This document shows positions 29,801 through 37,231 of a stretch of 64,000 bases of DNA, in pieces; the stretch's first letter is position 1, and each line of letters begins with the position of its first letter. Made by a program: the position numbers and the translations under genes. The notes below the pieces were generated by a model. That model had not been told where the DNA came from, did no database searches, and saw nothing but the letters and a program-made list of their open reading frames with translations. The stretch comes from Fredericiella sp963839515 (GTDB lineage Bacteria; Chloroflexota; Anaerolineae; Caldilineales; Caldilineaceae): assembly GCA_963839515.1 (NCBI GenBank), contig CAWIVN010000019.1, positions 124,001-188,000 on the forward strand, given 5' to 3'.

Positions 29801-30093
29801 GGCTCAGGACCAGGCTGATAGCGACGCAAATACGCTTCAGCGATCTCGCGCGTGCCACCCTGCGGTCTTGGCTCCAGTTGGAAGTCGGCTTCGTACTTGC
29901 CCAGGTAGTAAGTTGCAATACTTTGCGCCGCTGCCGGGGGCACAGTGCGCAACTGGGGGGCTAGCGTATCAGGACTACTGCAACCAGCCAGCAGAAACAC
30001 CAGCGCAGCCAGAAGGAAGACCGGCTTATGCAGTTCCGATAAGTTGAATAAGGGTTTGCGCAGGACTGCCCTGCGGATCTTGCTAACAAACAT
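26863..30093 (-). CDS. Class A penicillin-binding protein (transglycosylase/transpeptidase) with lipobox
   Basis: 1076 residues. The GT51 domain (about 85-280) has EDGSFYQNSGVDP with the catalytic Glu, GASTITMQLAR, DRKVNEALLAQ and KDEILELYLN. The transpeptidase domain has SxxK as PGSAIKPV, SxN as ANSLNVP and KTG as AAKTGTTTNFRDNW. It polymerises lipid II and cross-links peptidoglycan outside the membrane. Residues 24-40 end in LLAGC, a perfect lipobox, where most class A PBPs have a plain transmembrane anchor. The last 350 residues contain a Cys-rich patch, Thr/Pro linkers and one beta-sandwich module like those in the next gene. The SxxK, SxN and KTG motifs are intact. Confidence 0.92.
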   Translation of the reverse strand: MFVSKIRRAVLRKPLFNLSELHKPVFLLAALVFLLAGCSSPDTLAPQLRTVPPAAAQSIATYYLGKYEADFQLEPRPQGGTREIAEAYLRRYQPGPEPRVFQSSIVYDRQNRILAELFDEGRRTWVPLSRISPYLLDAVVATEDGSFYQNSGVDPRRLVGALVQNTQNSGVVAGASTITMQLARMLFLPPDERFNRSLDRKVNEALLAQDLTRLYSKDEILELYLNLAYFGHLAYGPEAAARTYFGKTAAELSLAEASLLAGLPQQPALLDPFVDLEAAKARQRIVLDLMARRGYISQVDADVAFDEPVTLGADPNDRPNLAPHFLQYLADYLARSPEKYNLLRSGLTVYSTLDLDMQNLGQQVVRETVDALRPSYNLNNAALLALKPGTSEILVMVGSADYANDAIGGQVNVALRLRQPGSAIKPVVYATAIDKGLISPATLLWDLPVKYPTADNGREYRPENYDKRFRGPVTVRTALANSLNVPTIKLFDGIEPSEFITTANNLGISNFDPQKMGQYGLSTALGGTEVSLYDLTAAYETLANGGRFVEPTPIREAITSDGARVQIAPQRPPVQAVSPETAFLVTDIISDNTARAPIFGENSRLKLSRPAAAKTGTTTNFRDNWTVGFTKYLVAGVWAGNNDGRPMRNADGITGAGPIWNKFMEAVLADPAMLATLNAPTEEDAWTFAPPVGVSQVARTCPPELRCREGGEYFSQRWLEQMAAAGPYADSFLSGVMAPINVQLAGGQTIRPAVCVMRLTTPDDLQARSALVLPRGLGRLSMQWQAAVAAVDGTNTAVNSAVGGSIATKLASIASITSPIPSPALAPRSLRQAVTQTETATGTGTANGQPPNTVVVDSSAAPILLLDLPYIAVDNQPVGSIGSVQSELEADPAQRLVLATNDRLRDEQDEVTRWARNNGRSLVWGDCGHAYEWAVALYGDGVRSVTIGAPLGPDTYVAVDNRAAPEAVATATPEAAVAAGGSNGIYSPTGGMVVAGTVAIQAAASLPDFWKWQLDVLVGGQTPSFIAVGEQPALSPVPLVAWNTAGYPNGEHVLRLRVVHSDGNYDEYYSRVTIAN

Positions 30094-30502
30094 ATGTTAC
30101 GTTCTACCTCCGCCCATGCCGAAAGGGGCGTAGCGTGAGCCGGTTGGCACGACAACGATATTTACCGTACAGAGTCTACACAAGCGTAAAACTACAGGCA
30201 ACTGGTGTGCGAAGATGGGACAAAATTGGCGGATCATGCAGATGCCATGGGATCCGCATGATCCTCACCGGGATCAGCAGAGTAACAAATGTCAGACGGG
30301 TGAATATCTTACATCTGCACACCGTCTGCCTGGACATGCGCCCAAACGATGACCTGGTTGATGCCAGTGAGTTCGTCCGAAAACGATGTTCAGACAACGC
30401 TCCAGTGGTTTTCTTTGTTCCAAGGACACATTTGCGGCAGCTGTGTACAGTGCACCGGCGGCATTGAGGAGTCGATTGAGGATAGTGCGAGAAGCTTAAT
30501 AG
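30094..30502. other. Intergenic region upstream of the PBP gene
   Basis: No gene is supported here. A 9-bp inverted repeat (30231-30239 with 30256-30264) could be an operator or weak hairpin. Several open frames in both directions have no recognisable protein features. Confidence 0.4.
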
Positions 30503-30573
<71 letters not shown>

Positions 30574-30610
30574 TAACTGACTGCGATGGTAACAGCAGGG
30601 GCCCAGATTG

Positions 30611-31654
30611 TCAAACAGACAAGGGGCGCAAGGTGGTAATTGCTGCGCCGGTCTCGGCCGACTGAATGGCAGCGAACATCAACGCCGCGCTCGCCAGGTT
30701 GTCCCGCCCGCTTGTCAGCGGTTCCCGCCCGCTCTGGATAGAACCAACAAACTCGGCCAAGGAGCCTGCCCGGTCCCAGTACTTGGTTGGGGGCAGTGAC
30801 ACGCGGCGCACACGCTTGCCACGCGGCCGCACCACTACGGCGTCTGCCTGCAGCGAGTTGTCGTCGCGCCCGGTCCATTCGATCACGCCTTCGGCACACT
30901 CGATCTGCCATTCACCATCCCAGGTTGTCTGGGGGGCCGTGCTGACCCAACTACCGCGGTAGTCTACAACCGCCCCATCGTCGAATGTGATCGTAGCAAC
31001 GGCCGCGGCTGGATCGGAGAAGTTGCTCCAAGGGGGATTCCAAGCGTGACAGTGGACGGCGACCGGCTCCTGACCGAGCACGTAGCGCATCAAATCGAAG
31101 TGGTGGATTGCCATGTCCATCAGCAGTGGGTGACGAATGTGATAATGGCGGTGCGATGCTTGTGGCTGCAAATTAGCATAGCGGCGGAACTGGATGCTGA
31201 CGCCGCTCACCGGTCCGAGGGTGCCCTCGCGCACCAAGGCCGCCGCGGCCTGGGCAGCCGGATAGAAACGATAGTTCTGACTGACCATCAGCACCTTGCC
31301 GGCATCGGCAGCTGCTTCCACCACCTCCTGTGCCTCGTCCAGAGAGGGCGCAAAGGGTTTCTCGACCAGCACATGCTTGCCGGCCTCCAAGGCAGCGAGT
31401 GCTAGCGGCGCGTGACCGCCGATCGGCGTCGTCACCAACACTGCGTCGGCGTCGGTAGCGGCAAGTGCGGCAGCAAGCGATGGAAAGCAAGCGCCCTCAT
31501 CAACACCTACATCGGAACGCAATTGGAGCAGCATTTCTGGTTGTACGTCGACACAGGCGACGACTTGGACAAGTTCCGCATGCTGCGCCAACACCTTGGC
31601 CCAACTGCGCCCCCAGGCACCCATGCCAACTTGAATCAGACGAATAGGTTGCAT
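30611..31654 (-). CDS. Gfo/Idh/MocA-family NAD(P)-dependent oxidoreductase
   Basis: 347 residues. An N-terminal Rossmann fold begins RLIQVGMGAWGRSWAKVL (GxGxxG variant), followed by the family signature VEKPFAPSLDEAQE with the conserved EKP lysine. The C-terminal alpha/beta domain has HPLLMDMAIHHFDLMRY, containing the catalytic-region His pair. Such enzymes oxidise or reduce sugars, inositols or their derivatives in the cytoplasm. The substrate is unknown; no sugar-uptake genes adjoin. The gene ends just before tRNA-Cys. Confidence 0.9.
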   Translation of the reverse strand: MQPIRLIQVGMGAWGRSWAKVLAQHAELVQVVACVDVQPEMLLQLRSDVGVDEGACFPSLAAALAATDADAVLVTTPIGGHAPLALAALEAGKHVLVEKPFAPSLDEAQEVVEAAADAGKVLMVSQNYRFYPAAQAAAALVREGTLGPVSGVSIQFRRYANLQPQASHRHYHIRHPLLMDMAIHHFDLMRYVLGQEPVAVHCHAWNPPWSNFSDPAAAVATITFDDGAVVDYRGSWVSTAPQTTWDGEWQIECAEGVIEWTGRDDNSLQADAVVVRPRGKRVRRVSLPPTKYWDRAGSLAEFVGSIQSGREPLTSGRDNLASAALMFAAIQSAETGAAITTLRPLSV

Positions 31655-31719
31655 ATGTGTTTCACCAAGAATTATCTAGCAAGTGAGTGATGGTAGTGTA
31701 CCGCAAGCGAGGCCGATCT

Positions 31720-31748
31720 TTGGCATCCTATCGCTCACGGATTACACT
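31720..31748 (+). promoter_or_regulatory. Promoter of the cold-shock gene, probable leaderless start
   Basis: TTGGCA (31720-31725), a 17-base spacer and TACACT (31743-31748). The first ATG (31754) begins six bases after the -10, which leaves no room for a leader or ribosome site. Confidence 0.65.
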
Positions 31749-31753
31749 GTGCC

Positions 31754-32131
31754 ATGATGGCAACGCAACATCAGGATGAAATCCTCTACTGTGCTCGCTG
31801 CGGCATTTCCTTTCTTTGGTCGCAAGAAGAGCAGAAATGGGCGCAAGGTTCGCCTGCTCCCAAGCTCTGCGCCGGCTGCCGCCAACTGCTGCCGGCGGAC
31901 GGGCGTGAGCGCGGGCAAGTAAAGTGGTACGACCCGCGCAAGCAGTACGGATTTATCGTGCGCACTGGTCACCCTGACCTCTACGTGCATCGCAGCGCAT
32001 TGCGCAGTGGCCGCACTCTCCGTCCCGACGACCTGGTCGAGTTTGGCATCGAACAGACGGAACGTGGGCCGGCAGCGACAGACGTCGCGGTCCTCGTGCA
32101 TCAAACGCAGCCCAGCGTCGCCAGACCATAG
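31754..32131 (+). CDS. Zinc-ribbon plus cold-shock-domain protein
   Basis: 125 residues. The N-terminal 45 residues form a probable zinc ribbon with two Cys pairs (YCARCG and LCAGCR). The rest is a cold-shock/OB fold: GQVKWYDPRKQYGFIV with RNP1-like aromatic residues, then DLYVHRSALRSG and a final strand VEFGIEQTERGPAATDVAV. The protein should bind single-stranded RNA or DNA in the cytoplasm. The zinc ribbon sets it apart from 67-residue CspA proteins. ATG 31754 is followed directly by a second ATG (31757); either may be used. Confidence 0.85.
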   Translation: MMATQHQDEILYCARCGISFLWSQEEQKWAQGSPAPKLCAGCRQLLPADGRERGQVKWYDPRKQYGFIVRTGHPDLYVHRSALRSGRTLRPDDLVEFGIEQTERGPAATDVAVLVHQTQPSVARP

Positions 32132-32271
32132 CCGCGCCATACACCTAGCCTCTCCGCTTTTACAGAACTGCAACCGTTCCAAAACGTGTGTCGGTCACGA
32201 TGTGGGCATCGAACGCTGCCGGTCCGCCGCCAGCGTTGTGACACCCATTTTCGCGATATCTGTTTCCAGTT

Positions 32272-32296
32272 AGACCGTAATCGATGATAACGGTCT
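32272..32296. promoter_or_regulatory. Inverted repeat upstream of aceA
   Basis: AGACCGT and ACGGTCT (32272-32278 and 32290-32296) in an otherwise AT-rich spacer, 46 bases before the aceA start. Its place fits a regulator site, but no regulator gene is adjacent. Confidence 0.3.
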
Positions 32297-32341
32297 TAGC
32301 ATGGCAAACCTTCGCGCCTGTAACCGAGGAGACTACCTTCC

Positions 32342-33634
32342 ATGTACGAGCAAACACTCGCCGCCAAGATGAACCAGGAATGGGCCACTTCGCCGCGCTG
32401 GGCCGGCGTCGAGCGCCCCTATGACGCCGAACAGGTCCTGCGCCTGCGCGGCAGCTTCGCTGTCGAGTACACGTTGGCGCGTATGGGCGCCGAGCGGCTG
32501 TGGGAACTGATGCAAAGCGAGCCCTTTGTACGCTCGCTGGGCGCCATCACCGGAAACCAGGCTGTGCAGATGGTGCAAGCTGGCCTGAAGGCTATCTACA
32601 TGAGTGGTTGGCAAGTGGCCGGGGACAACAATACCTCGTTGGAAACCTATCCCGACCAAAGCCTCTACCCAGTAGACAGTGTACCCAACGTGATCCGGCG
32701 CATCAACAAGGCGCTGCAGCGCGCCGATCAGATCGCACACATGGCCGGCAAACATGACACCTACTGGATGGCCCCAATCGTGGCGGACGCCGAGTCGGGC
32801 TTCGGCGGCGCCCTCAATTCGTTTGAGTTGATGAAATTCATGGTCGAAGCCGGCGCTGCCGGCGTGCACTTTGAGGACCAGCTATCCTCGGCCAAGAAAT
32901 GTGGTCACATGGGCGGCAAGGTGTTGGTGCCGATCCGTGAATTTGAGCAGAAGCTGGTAGCCGCCCGCCTGGCAGCTGACGTTATGGGCGTACCTACCTT
33001 CGTTGTAGCGCGCACGGACGCCGACTCGGCGCAGTTGCTGACAAGCGACATCGATCCGCGCGACGTGCCGTTTATTCAGGACCACGATAGGACATTTGAA
33101 GGCTTCTACTATATCAATGGCGGCCTTGAATATGCCATCGCACGCGGCCTGGCCTATGCCAAATACGCAGACATGATCTGGTGTGAAACCTCGCGACCTG
33201 ACATCGGCGAGGCGCGTGAATTTGCGCAGGGCATCCACGCGAAGTATCCCGGCAAGCTCTTAGCCTACAACTGCTCGCCCTCGTTTAATTGGCGGCGCAA
33301 TCTGGACGAGAAGACGATTGCCAACTTCCAGGAGCAACTAGGCGAGTTGGGCTACAAGTTCCAATTCGTGACCCTAGCCGGCTTCCACTCAGTGAATGCG
33401 GGCATGTTCGAACTGGCGCACGGCTATCGCGATTCCGGCATGGCTGCCTATACCAAGCTGCAACAGCACGAATTCGATATGGAGAAAGAGTGGGGTTTCA
33501 GCGCGGTCAAGCACCAAAGCTTTGTGGGAGCCGGTTACTTCGACGCAGTGCAGATGACCATCACAGGCGGCACGGCTTCCACGACGGCCCTGCACGGGTC
33601 GACCGAGGAGGCGCAGTTCGTCGCCACGCCGTGA
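32342..33634 (+). CDS. aceA: Isocitrate lyase
   Basis: 430 residues, normal length for the bacterial enzyme that splits isocitrate to glyoxylate and succinate (glyoxylate shunt, cytoplasm). The catalytic signature KKCGHMGGKVLVP with the active-site Cys is present, as are ISGWQVAGD-like YMSGWQVAGDNN, the PIVADAESGFGG metal-binding strand, ARTDADSA and YNCSPSFNW. An ACCGAGGAGACTACCTTCC stretch gives the ribosome site. A malate synthase gene is not in the window. A palindromic element follows its stop. Confidence 0.96.
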   Translation: MYEQTLAAKMNQEWATSPRWAGVERPYDAEQVLRLRGSFAVEYTLARMGAERLWELMQSEPFVRSLGAITGNQAVQMVQAGLKAIYMSGWQVAGDNNTSLETYPDQSLYPVDSVPNVIRRINKALQRADQIAHMAGKHDTYWMAPIVADAESGFGGALNSFELMKFMVEAGAAGVHFEDQLSSAKKCGHMGGKVLVPIREFEQKLVAARLAADVMGVPTFVVARTDADSAQLLTSDIDPRDVPFIQDHDRTFEGFYYINGGLEYAIARGLAYAKYADMIWCETSRPDIGEAREFAQGIHAKYPGKLLAYNCSPSFNWRRNLDEKTIANFQEQLGELGYKFQFVTLAGFHSVNAGMFELAHGYRDSGMAAYTKLQQHEFDMEKEWGFSAVKHQSFVGAGYFDAVQMTITGGTASTTALHGSTEEAQFVATP

Positions 33635-33645
33635 GGTCTCAGGCC

Positions 33646-33751
33646 GTCTGAACCTTGATTCCCATGATTGAAGGATTAACATGATTGACGAATTCAGATA
33701 TGACCAAGCAATCATGTTAATCCTTCGAATCCGACGAATCGAGGTTCAGAC
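33646..33751. repeat. Long palindromic element (possible dispersed repeat)
   Basis: Inner arms 33670-33687 and 33709-33726 are an 18-bp perfect inverted repeat; outer arms 33646-33661 and 33736-33751 match over 16 bases with one mismatch. The arms are AT-rich compared with the genome and start and end with GTCTGAACC/GGTTCAGAC. Its form resembles small dispersed palindromes known from many bacterial phyla. It encodes nothing and lies just after aceA, where it may also act as a terminator. Confidence 0.7.
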
Positions 33752-33773
33752 AAGATCGCGCCACTGCTTAACG

Positions 33774-33802
33774 TTGCCGCAAGGCTGGACTTGTGCTATA
33801 CT
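33774..33802 (+). promoter_or_regulatory. Promoter of the universal stress protein gene
   Basis: TTGCCG (33774-33779), 17-base spacer and TATACT (33797-33802) with an extended TGC. The leader of about 55 bases ends in AAAGGAGAT before the GTG start. Confidence 0.7.
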
Positions 33803-33864
33803 AGAAAGAGAAAGAACTCGGCAATGGCTGCCGAGCGAATGGCAACGTCAAAGGAGATAGTGCC

Positions 33865-34383
33865 GTGATCAAGCATCGCATTCTGGTACCCAATGATGGG
33901 TCCCAATTTTGCCGTCAAATTTATCCCCAGATTACGAAATTCATCCCGCCCGCGGATACCGAACTGATTTTGTTGCGCGTGGGGCACCAACCGGAAGGAT
34001 TGGTGGGAGCGCCGCCGCGGCCGGCGGCGATCAACGTCTCCGTGCCGATGTATGATACATCGCGCGATGCTGAATATGCCGCGCACCCGATTTTTGCCAG
34101 CCAAGAATATGACAGTGCCGAAGCGGAAATCAAGCGCACTATGATCGAAGATGCGCACGAACTCGAAGACGCAGGCTACCAAGTCAAGGTCGAAGTGCGT
34201 TTTGGCGACCGCGGGGATGAGATTATCAGGTATGTCGAGCACAACTCGGTGGATATGGTGGCCATGACCACGCACTGGCGCACTGGCATTCAGAAGCTCA
34301 TCTTTGGCAGCGTGGCGCAGCAGGTGGCCGGGCACGTAAGCGTGCCGGTTATGATGATTCGGCCTGAACACAGCAACAACTGA
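33865..34383 (+). CDS. Universal stress protein (UspA family)
   Basis: 172 residues of the UspA alpha/beta fold. The first strand KHRILVPNDGS, the middle EVRFGDRGDEIIRYVEHNSVDMVAMTTHW and the nucleotide-binding end GSVAQQVAGHVSVPVMMIRP follow the family pattern; the G-2X-G-9X-G(S/T) loop is only partly conserved (FGSVAQQVAGHVSVPVM), so ATP binding is uncertain. GTG 33865 is chosen for the AAAGGAG site. The protein should be cytoplasmic and linked to stress or energy limitation. It has its own promoter and a long hairpin after the stop. Confidence 0.88.
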   Translation: MIKHRILVPNDGSQFCRQIYPQITKFIPPADTELILLRVGHQPEGLVGAPPRPAAINVSVPMYDTSRDAEYAAHPIFASQEYDSAEAEIKRTMIEDAHELEDAGYQVKVEVRFGDRGDEIIRYVEHNSVDMVAMTTHWRTGIQKLIFGSVAQQVAGHVSVPVMMIRPEHSNN

Positions 34384-34387
34384 AGCA

Positions 34388-34458
34388 TTTCACGCAAAGA
34401 CGGCAACGCAACGTAGGGGCAATTTGTGCCCTACGTTGCGTTGCCGTCTTTGCGGTGA
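34388..34458. terminator. Very long hairpin between convergent genes
   Basis: A 26-bp perfect inverted repeat (34393-34418 with 34429-34454) that extends outward with one bulge to about 34389/34458. It is much longer than a usual terminator and lies between the stops at 34383 and 34468, so it may end transcription from both sides or be a mobile palindrome. Confidence 0.65.
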
Positions 34459-34467
34459 ACCTCGCGC

Positions 34468-35343
34468 CTACCCCGCAAACAGCGTTGTCAAATGGGAGCG
34501 CTTGACCAGTTCCGCCATCTGCTCGTCGGAGGGACGCTGCGTAAAGCGCGTGGCAGCGTCAAGCACCGCGGGCAGCAGGTTGATGTCGCCGACCGTGTTA
34601 AGAAAGACGCCAGGACGGCCCTGCACCCAGTGCACGGCCAGGTCGATGTCGGCCTGTTGTTCGAGCGGCTCATACCAGGTGCTACGGTTGCGTGCCGTAG
34701 TGGCCCACGGCCCCCGCAAGATACCCTTGATGGTTTGCACGGCCACATTGCGCTCGGCGCACGTCTTGATCAATAGCTCGAAGTCATGCTCGTAGACTTC
34801 ATTTTCCATCATAGTCACATTATACGGCAGCAATATCGAGTCGAAGTCGAATCGCTGCAGGGCACGGCGGTGCATGGCAGCGATCGTGAAGCCATGTCCG
34901 GTAACCCCTATAAAGCGGACAAGACCTTGCTCGCGCGCTTCGATACAAGCCTCGAGGGCGCCACCTGGCCCCATCGCTACATCCCACTCGTCGGGGTGAG
35001 CCAGCGAATGAAGTTGGATCAGGTCGACCTGCTCTACGCGCATTCGCTCCAGCGAACGATGGATGGACGCCTTAGCAGCTTCGTAGGTGCGGTCACCTGT
35101 CTTGGTAGCCAAGAAGAAGTCCTTGCGGTGTTTACCCATCCATGGGCCAATGCGCAGTTCGGCGTCGCCATAGCTGGCGGCAGTGTCGATGTGATTGACT
35201 CCGTACTCGAGCAGCACGTCCAGCGTGCGGTCTGCATCGGCCTGCGACACGGACCCCAGTGCGGCTGCACCAAAGATTGTGAAGGTGCTCATGTGACCTG
35301 TGCGGCCAAATGGGCGTTTTTCGATCGCAGCATGGGCGCTCAT
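34468..35343 (-). CDS. Aldo/keto reductase family protein
   Basis: 291 residues from ATG 35343, chosen because AAAGGA lies seven bases upstream. The catalytic tetrad region is visible: NHIDTAASYGDAE (Asp and Tyr), LATKTGDRTYE (Lys), and LIQLHSL (His). The (beta/alpha)8 barrel continues with GLVRFIGVTGHG and the tail has a cofactor region. These enzymes reduce carbonyls with NAD(P)H in the cytoplasm. The unusual FTIFGAAALGS start of strand 1 belongs to the AKR subgroup common in Chloroflexota and Firmicutes. Substrate unknown. Confidence 0.9.
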   Translation of the reverse strand: MSAHAAIEKRPFGRTGHMSTFTIFGAAALGSVSQADADRTLDVLLEYGVNHIDTAASYGDAELRIGPWMGKHRKDFFLATKTGDRTYEAAKASIHRSLERMRVEQVDLIQLHSLAHPDEWDVAMGPGGALEACIEAREQGLVRFIGVTGHGFTIAAMHRRALQRFDFDSILLPYNVTMMENEVYEHDFELLIKTCAERNVAVQTIKGILRGPWATTARNRSTWYEPLEQQADIDLAVHWVQGRPGVFLNTVGDINLLPAVLDAATRFTQRPSDEQMAELVKRSHLTTLFAG

Positions 35344-35439
35344 GGTTGGTCCTTTCATGGGATAAGGTGAGTTGCCGTATTCATTATTCTAGAGGATGAA
35401 TGCGGAAAACAGGAAACGCATGGCCAGTAGGGCGCCGAG

Positions 35440-35490
35440 AAAAAAGGCACCGGATGTTTGGCGAGCTATGCTCGCTTGAACACCCGGCGC
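35440..35490 (-). terminator. Rho-independent terminator of the rpsF-rpsR-parvulin operon
   Basis: On the minus strand a 12-bp stem with G-U pairs (35478-35490 with 35447-35459) encloses an inner GCGAGC/GCTCGC hairpin and is followed by six T (35440-35445). It lies 36 bases after the parvulin stop. Confidence 0.8.
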
Positions 35491-35525
35491 TTCGATTCTA
35501 ACTATCTCGCACTGAAGCCCTGGGC

Positions 35526-37226
35526 TTACAACCCCGGCGGCAGCATCGACGAAAGGTCGCCCGTCCGCTGAATCTGGTCGCTGGCGAGCTGGTCACGCAG
35601 CCAGGTCTGGAAGGCCTGCGCACGCTCCTGCTGCAGTTGCGCCTCGTCCTTGGCACGAGCCGGATCTTTCTCTAGCACCTCGATGAGGTGGTAGCCAAAG
35701 TCAGTCTTGATCGGCTCACTCACCTCGCCTATAGGCAGTGAGAAGACTGCCTCCTCGAAGGGAGCAACCATCCGCCCTTTACCAAACCAACCTAGGTCAC
35801 CACCGTTTGCCCCGGAACCAGTGTCATCGCTATAGGCACGTGCCAAAGCGGCGAAATCCTCGCCTGCCAGGATACGGCTGCGCAGTTCGTTGGCCAGCAC
35901 CAGCGCTTCGGCGTCGGGGTAAGGGCCGTGTGTACCGGAAATTGCTTCCGTGGCACTGATATCGGCGGTGCCGCTGATATCGGTTGTGCCTGTCACCGCC
36001 GCGGTGTCCGTAACGGCAGGAGTCGTCGTGACACTGCCTGCAGTTGTAACCCCGGTCGAGGCAGTTACGTTCGCAGTACCCGTTACCCCCGCGGAGCCAG
36101 TGACATTTGCAGTACTTGTGACGGCCCTTGTCACCGTTACGCTGTTGGTGGTTGTCACTGCGTTGGTTGCGGTAGCAACAGCCGTGCCAGCAACGGTGGC
36201 AGTCGCAGCAGTTTCAGATGTCACTTCAGCAGTTGCCGTAACATCGGCGCTGGTCGTGACCGCAGCTGTCTCGGTCAAGTCGCCGGTGGTCGACACGCTC
36301 ACGCCGCTGTCAACTGCGTCAGTAAGCGTGTCGGTGCCCGTCAGCGGCTCGGCCACAGACAACAAGATATGGCGTGCGTGCACCTGCTCTTCCGTGGCGA
36401 CAACCTGTTCGGTGCCCATCACCTCGGACAGCTTCTCACGCAGCAGCCGGCTGCGAACGATCTCGCGATACTCGTTCATCGATAAGCCAGACGAAGCAGC
36501 CAGGCTCTTTTCGAGCGCCGACATACCCTCCGTCAAGGTTGTCTCGGTGATCACCGCAGCGGGCGGAGGCTCACCGGGGGTCGGTATAGCAGCCGTCTCG
36601 GTAATAGCTGCGTTTGGGTCCACTGTGGCGGTCGGCGTCGGCGTCCACTGTGAAGCGGTCGCCGTGGCAGCAATACCGGCGGTTGCCGTAGCAGCGGCCT
36701 GTGATTCGGTTACCAAGCCTTGCGCATTGGCCACTTCCTCACGCAATGCTTGATCCACTTCTTCGTCAGTTACCGCAATGCCGCGCGCTGCCGCTTCCTT
36801 GGCAATGACGACGTCCTCAATCATGCTGTCGAGGGCCTGGTTTCCAAGCGAGAACGGGCTTGCCAATGTCGCCTGAATTTGGGCGATCTGGGTCTGGAAA
36901 AAACCCTGTCCGCCGAACTGCTGCTCAAGCTGCTGCAGACGCGCAAGTTGGTTATTCAGCGAATTCTGTTCGAAACGCGCCCGTTTCTGGAACTGCGCCG
37001 TCGTAATGCTGACATCGCCCACCTTCGCAGCCGCGGAGTTAGGCAGCACCAGGAACTGGTAGACGACGCCAATCAGCACAAGCGCCAACGACAAACCAAG
37101 CGCAATACCGATAAACGTGTACAGCTTCTTGTGCCGTTCGCGGTCGCGATGGCGCAGCAATTGTTCCTTGCGCGTCAGTTCGCGCTGGGCTTCCTCTGTC
37201 TGCACCTTCTCATGTCGCTTGGACAT
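35526..37226 (-). CDS. Membrane-anchored parvulin peptidyl-prolyl isomerase with Thr-rich insert
   Basis: 566 residues. A basic, charged N-terminus is followed by one transmembrane helix (about 36-60), then a SurA/PrsA-like chaperone region (ALDSMIEDVVIAKEAAARGI, VTDEEVDQALRE). The parvulin domain starts at VHARHILLS (282-290) but is interrupted at about 293-436 by a long Thr/Val/Ala-rich stretch and resumes with YPDAEALVLANELRSRILAG, GGDLGWFGKGRMVAPFEEAVF and FGYHLIEV. A second, shorter low-complexity insert lies at 174-232. It should fold exported proteins outside the membrane. It starts six bases after rpsR in the same operon. Confidence 0.9.
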   Translation of the reverse strand: MSKRHEKVQTEEAQRELTRKEQLLRHRDRERHKKLYTFIGIALGLSLALVLIGVVYQFLVLPNSAAAKVGDVSITTAQFQKRARFEQNSLNNQLARLQQLEQQFGGQGFFQTQIAQIQATLASPFSLGNQALDSMIEDVVIAKEAAARGIAVTDEEVDQALREEVANAQGLVTESQAAATATAGIAATATASQWTPTPTATVDPNAAITETAAIPTPGEPPPAAVITETTLTEGMSALEKSLAASSGLSMNEYREIVRSRLLREKLSEVMGTEQVVATEEQVHARHILLSVAEPLTGTDTLTDAVDSGVSVSTTGDLTETAAVTTSADVTATAEVTSETAATATVAGTAVATATNAVTTTNSVTVTRAVTSTANVTGSAGVTGTANVTASTGVTTAGSVTTTPAVTDTAAVTGTTDISGTADISATEAISGTHGPYPDAEALVLANELRSRILAGEDFAALARAYSDDTGSGANGGDLGWFGKGRMVAPFEEAVFSLPIGEVSEPIKTDFGYHLIEVLEKDPARAKDEAQLQQERAQAFQTWLRDQLASDQIQRTGDLSSMLPPGL

Positions 37227-37231
37227 AGGAA

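Noticed and set aside
30135..30467. 110-codon plus-strand frame in the gap before tRNA-Cys
   Set aside because: No ribosome site, no family features, overlaps nothing conserved.
35950..36753. Plus-strand Val/Thr-rich 267-codon frame
   Set aside because: Antisense of the parvulin's low-complexity insert; codons of Thr and Val read as Val and Thr-like on the other strand.
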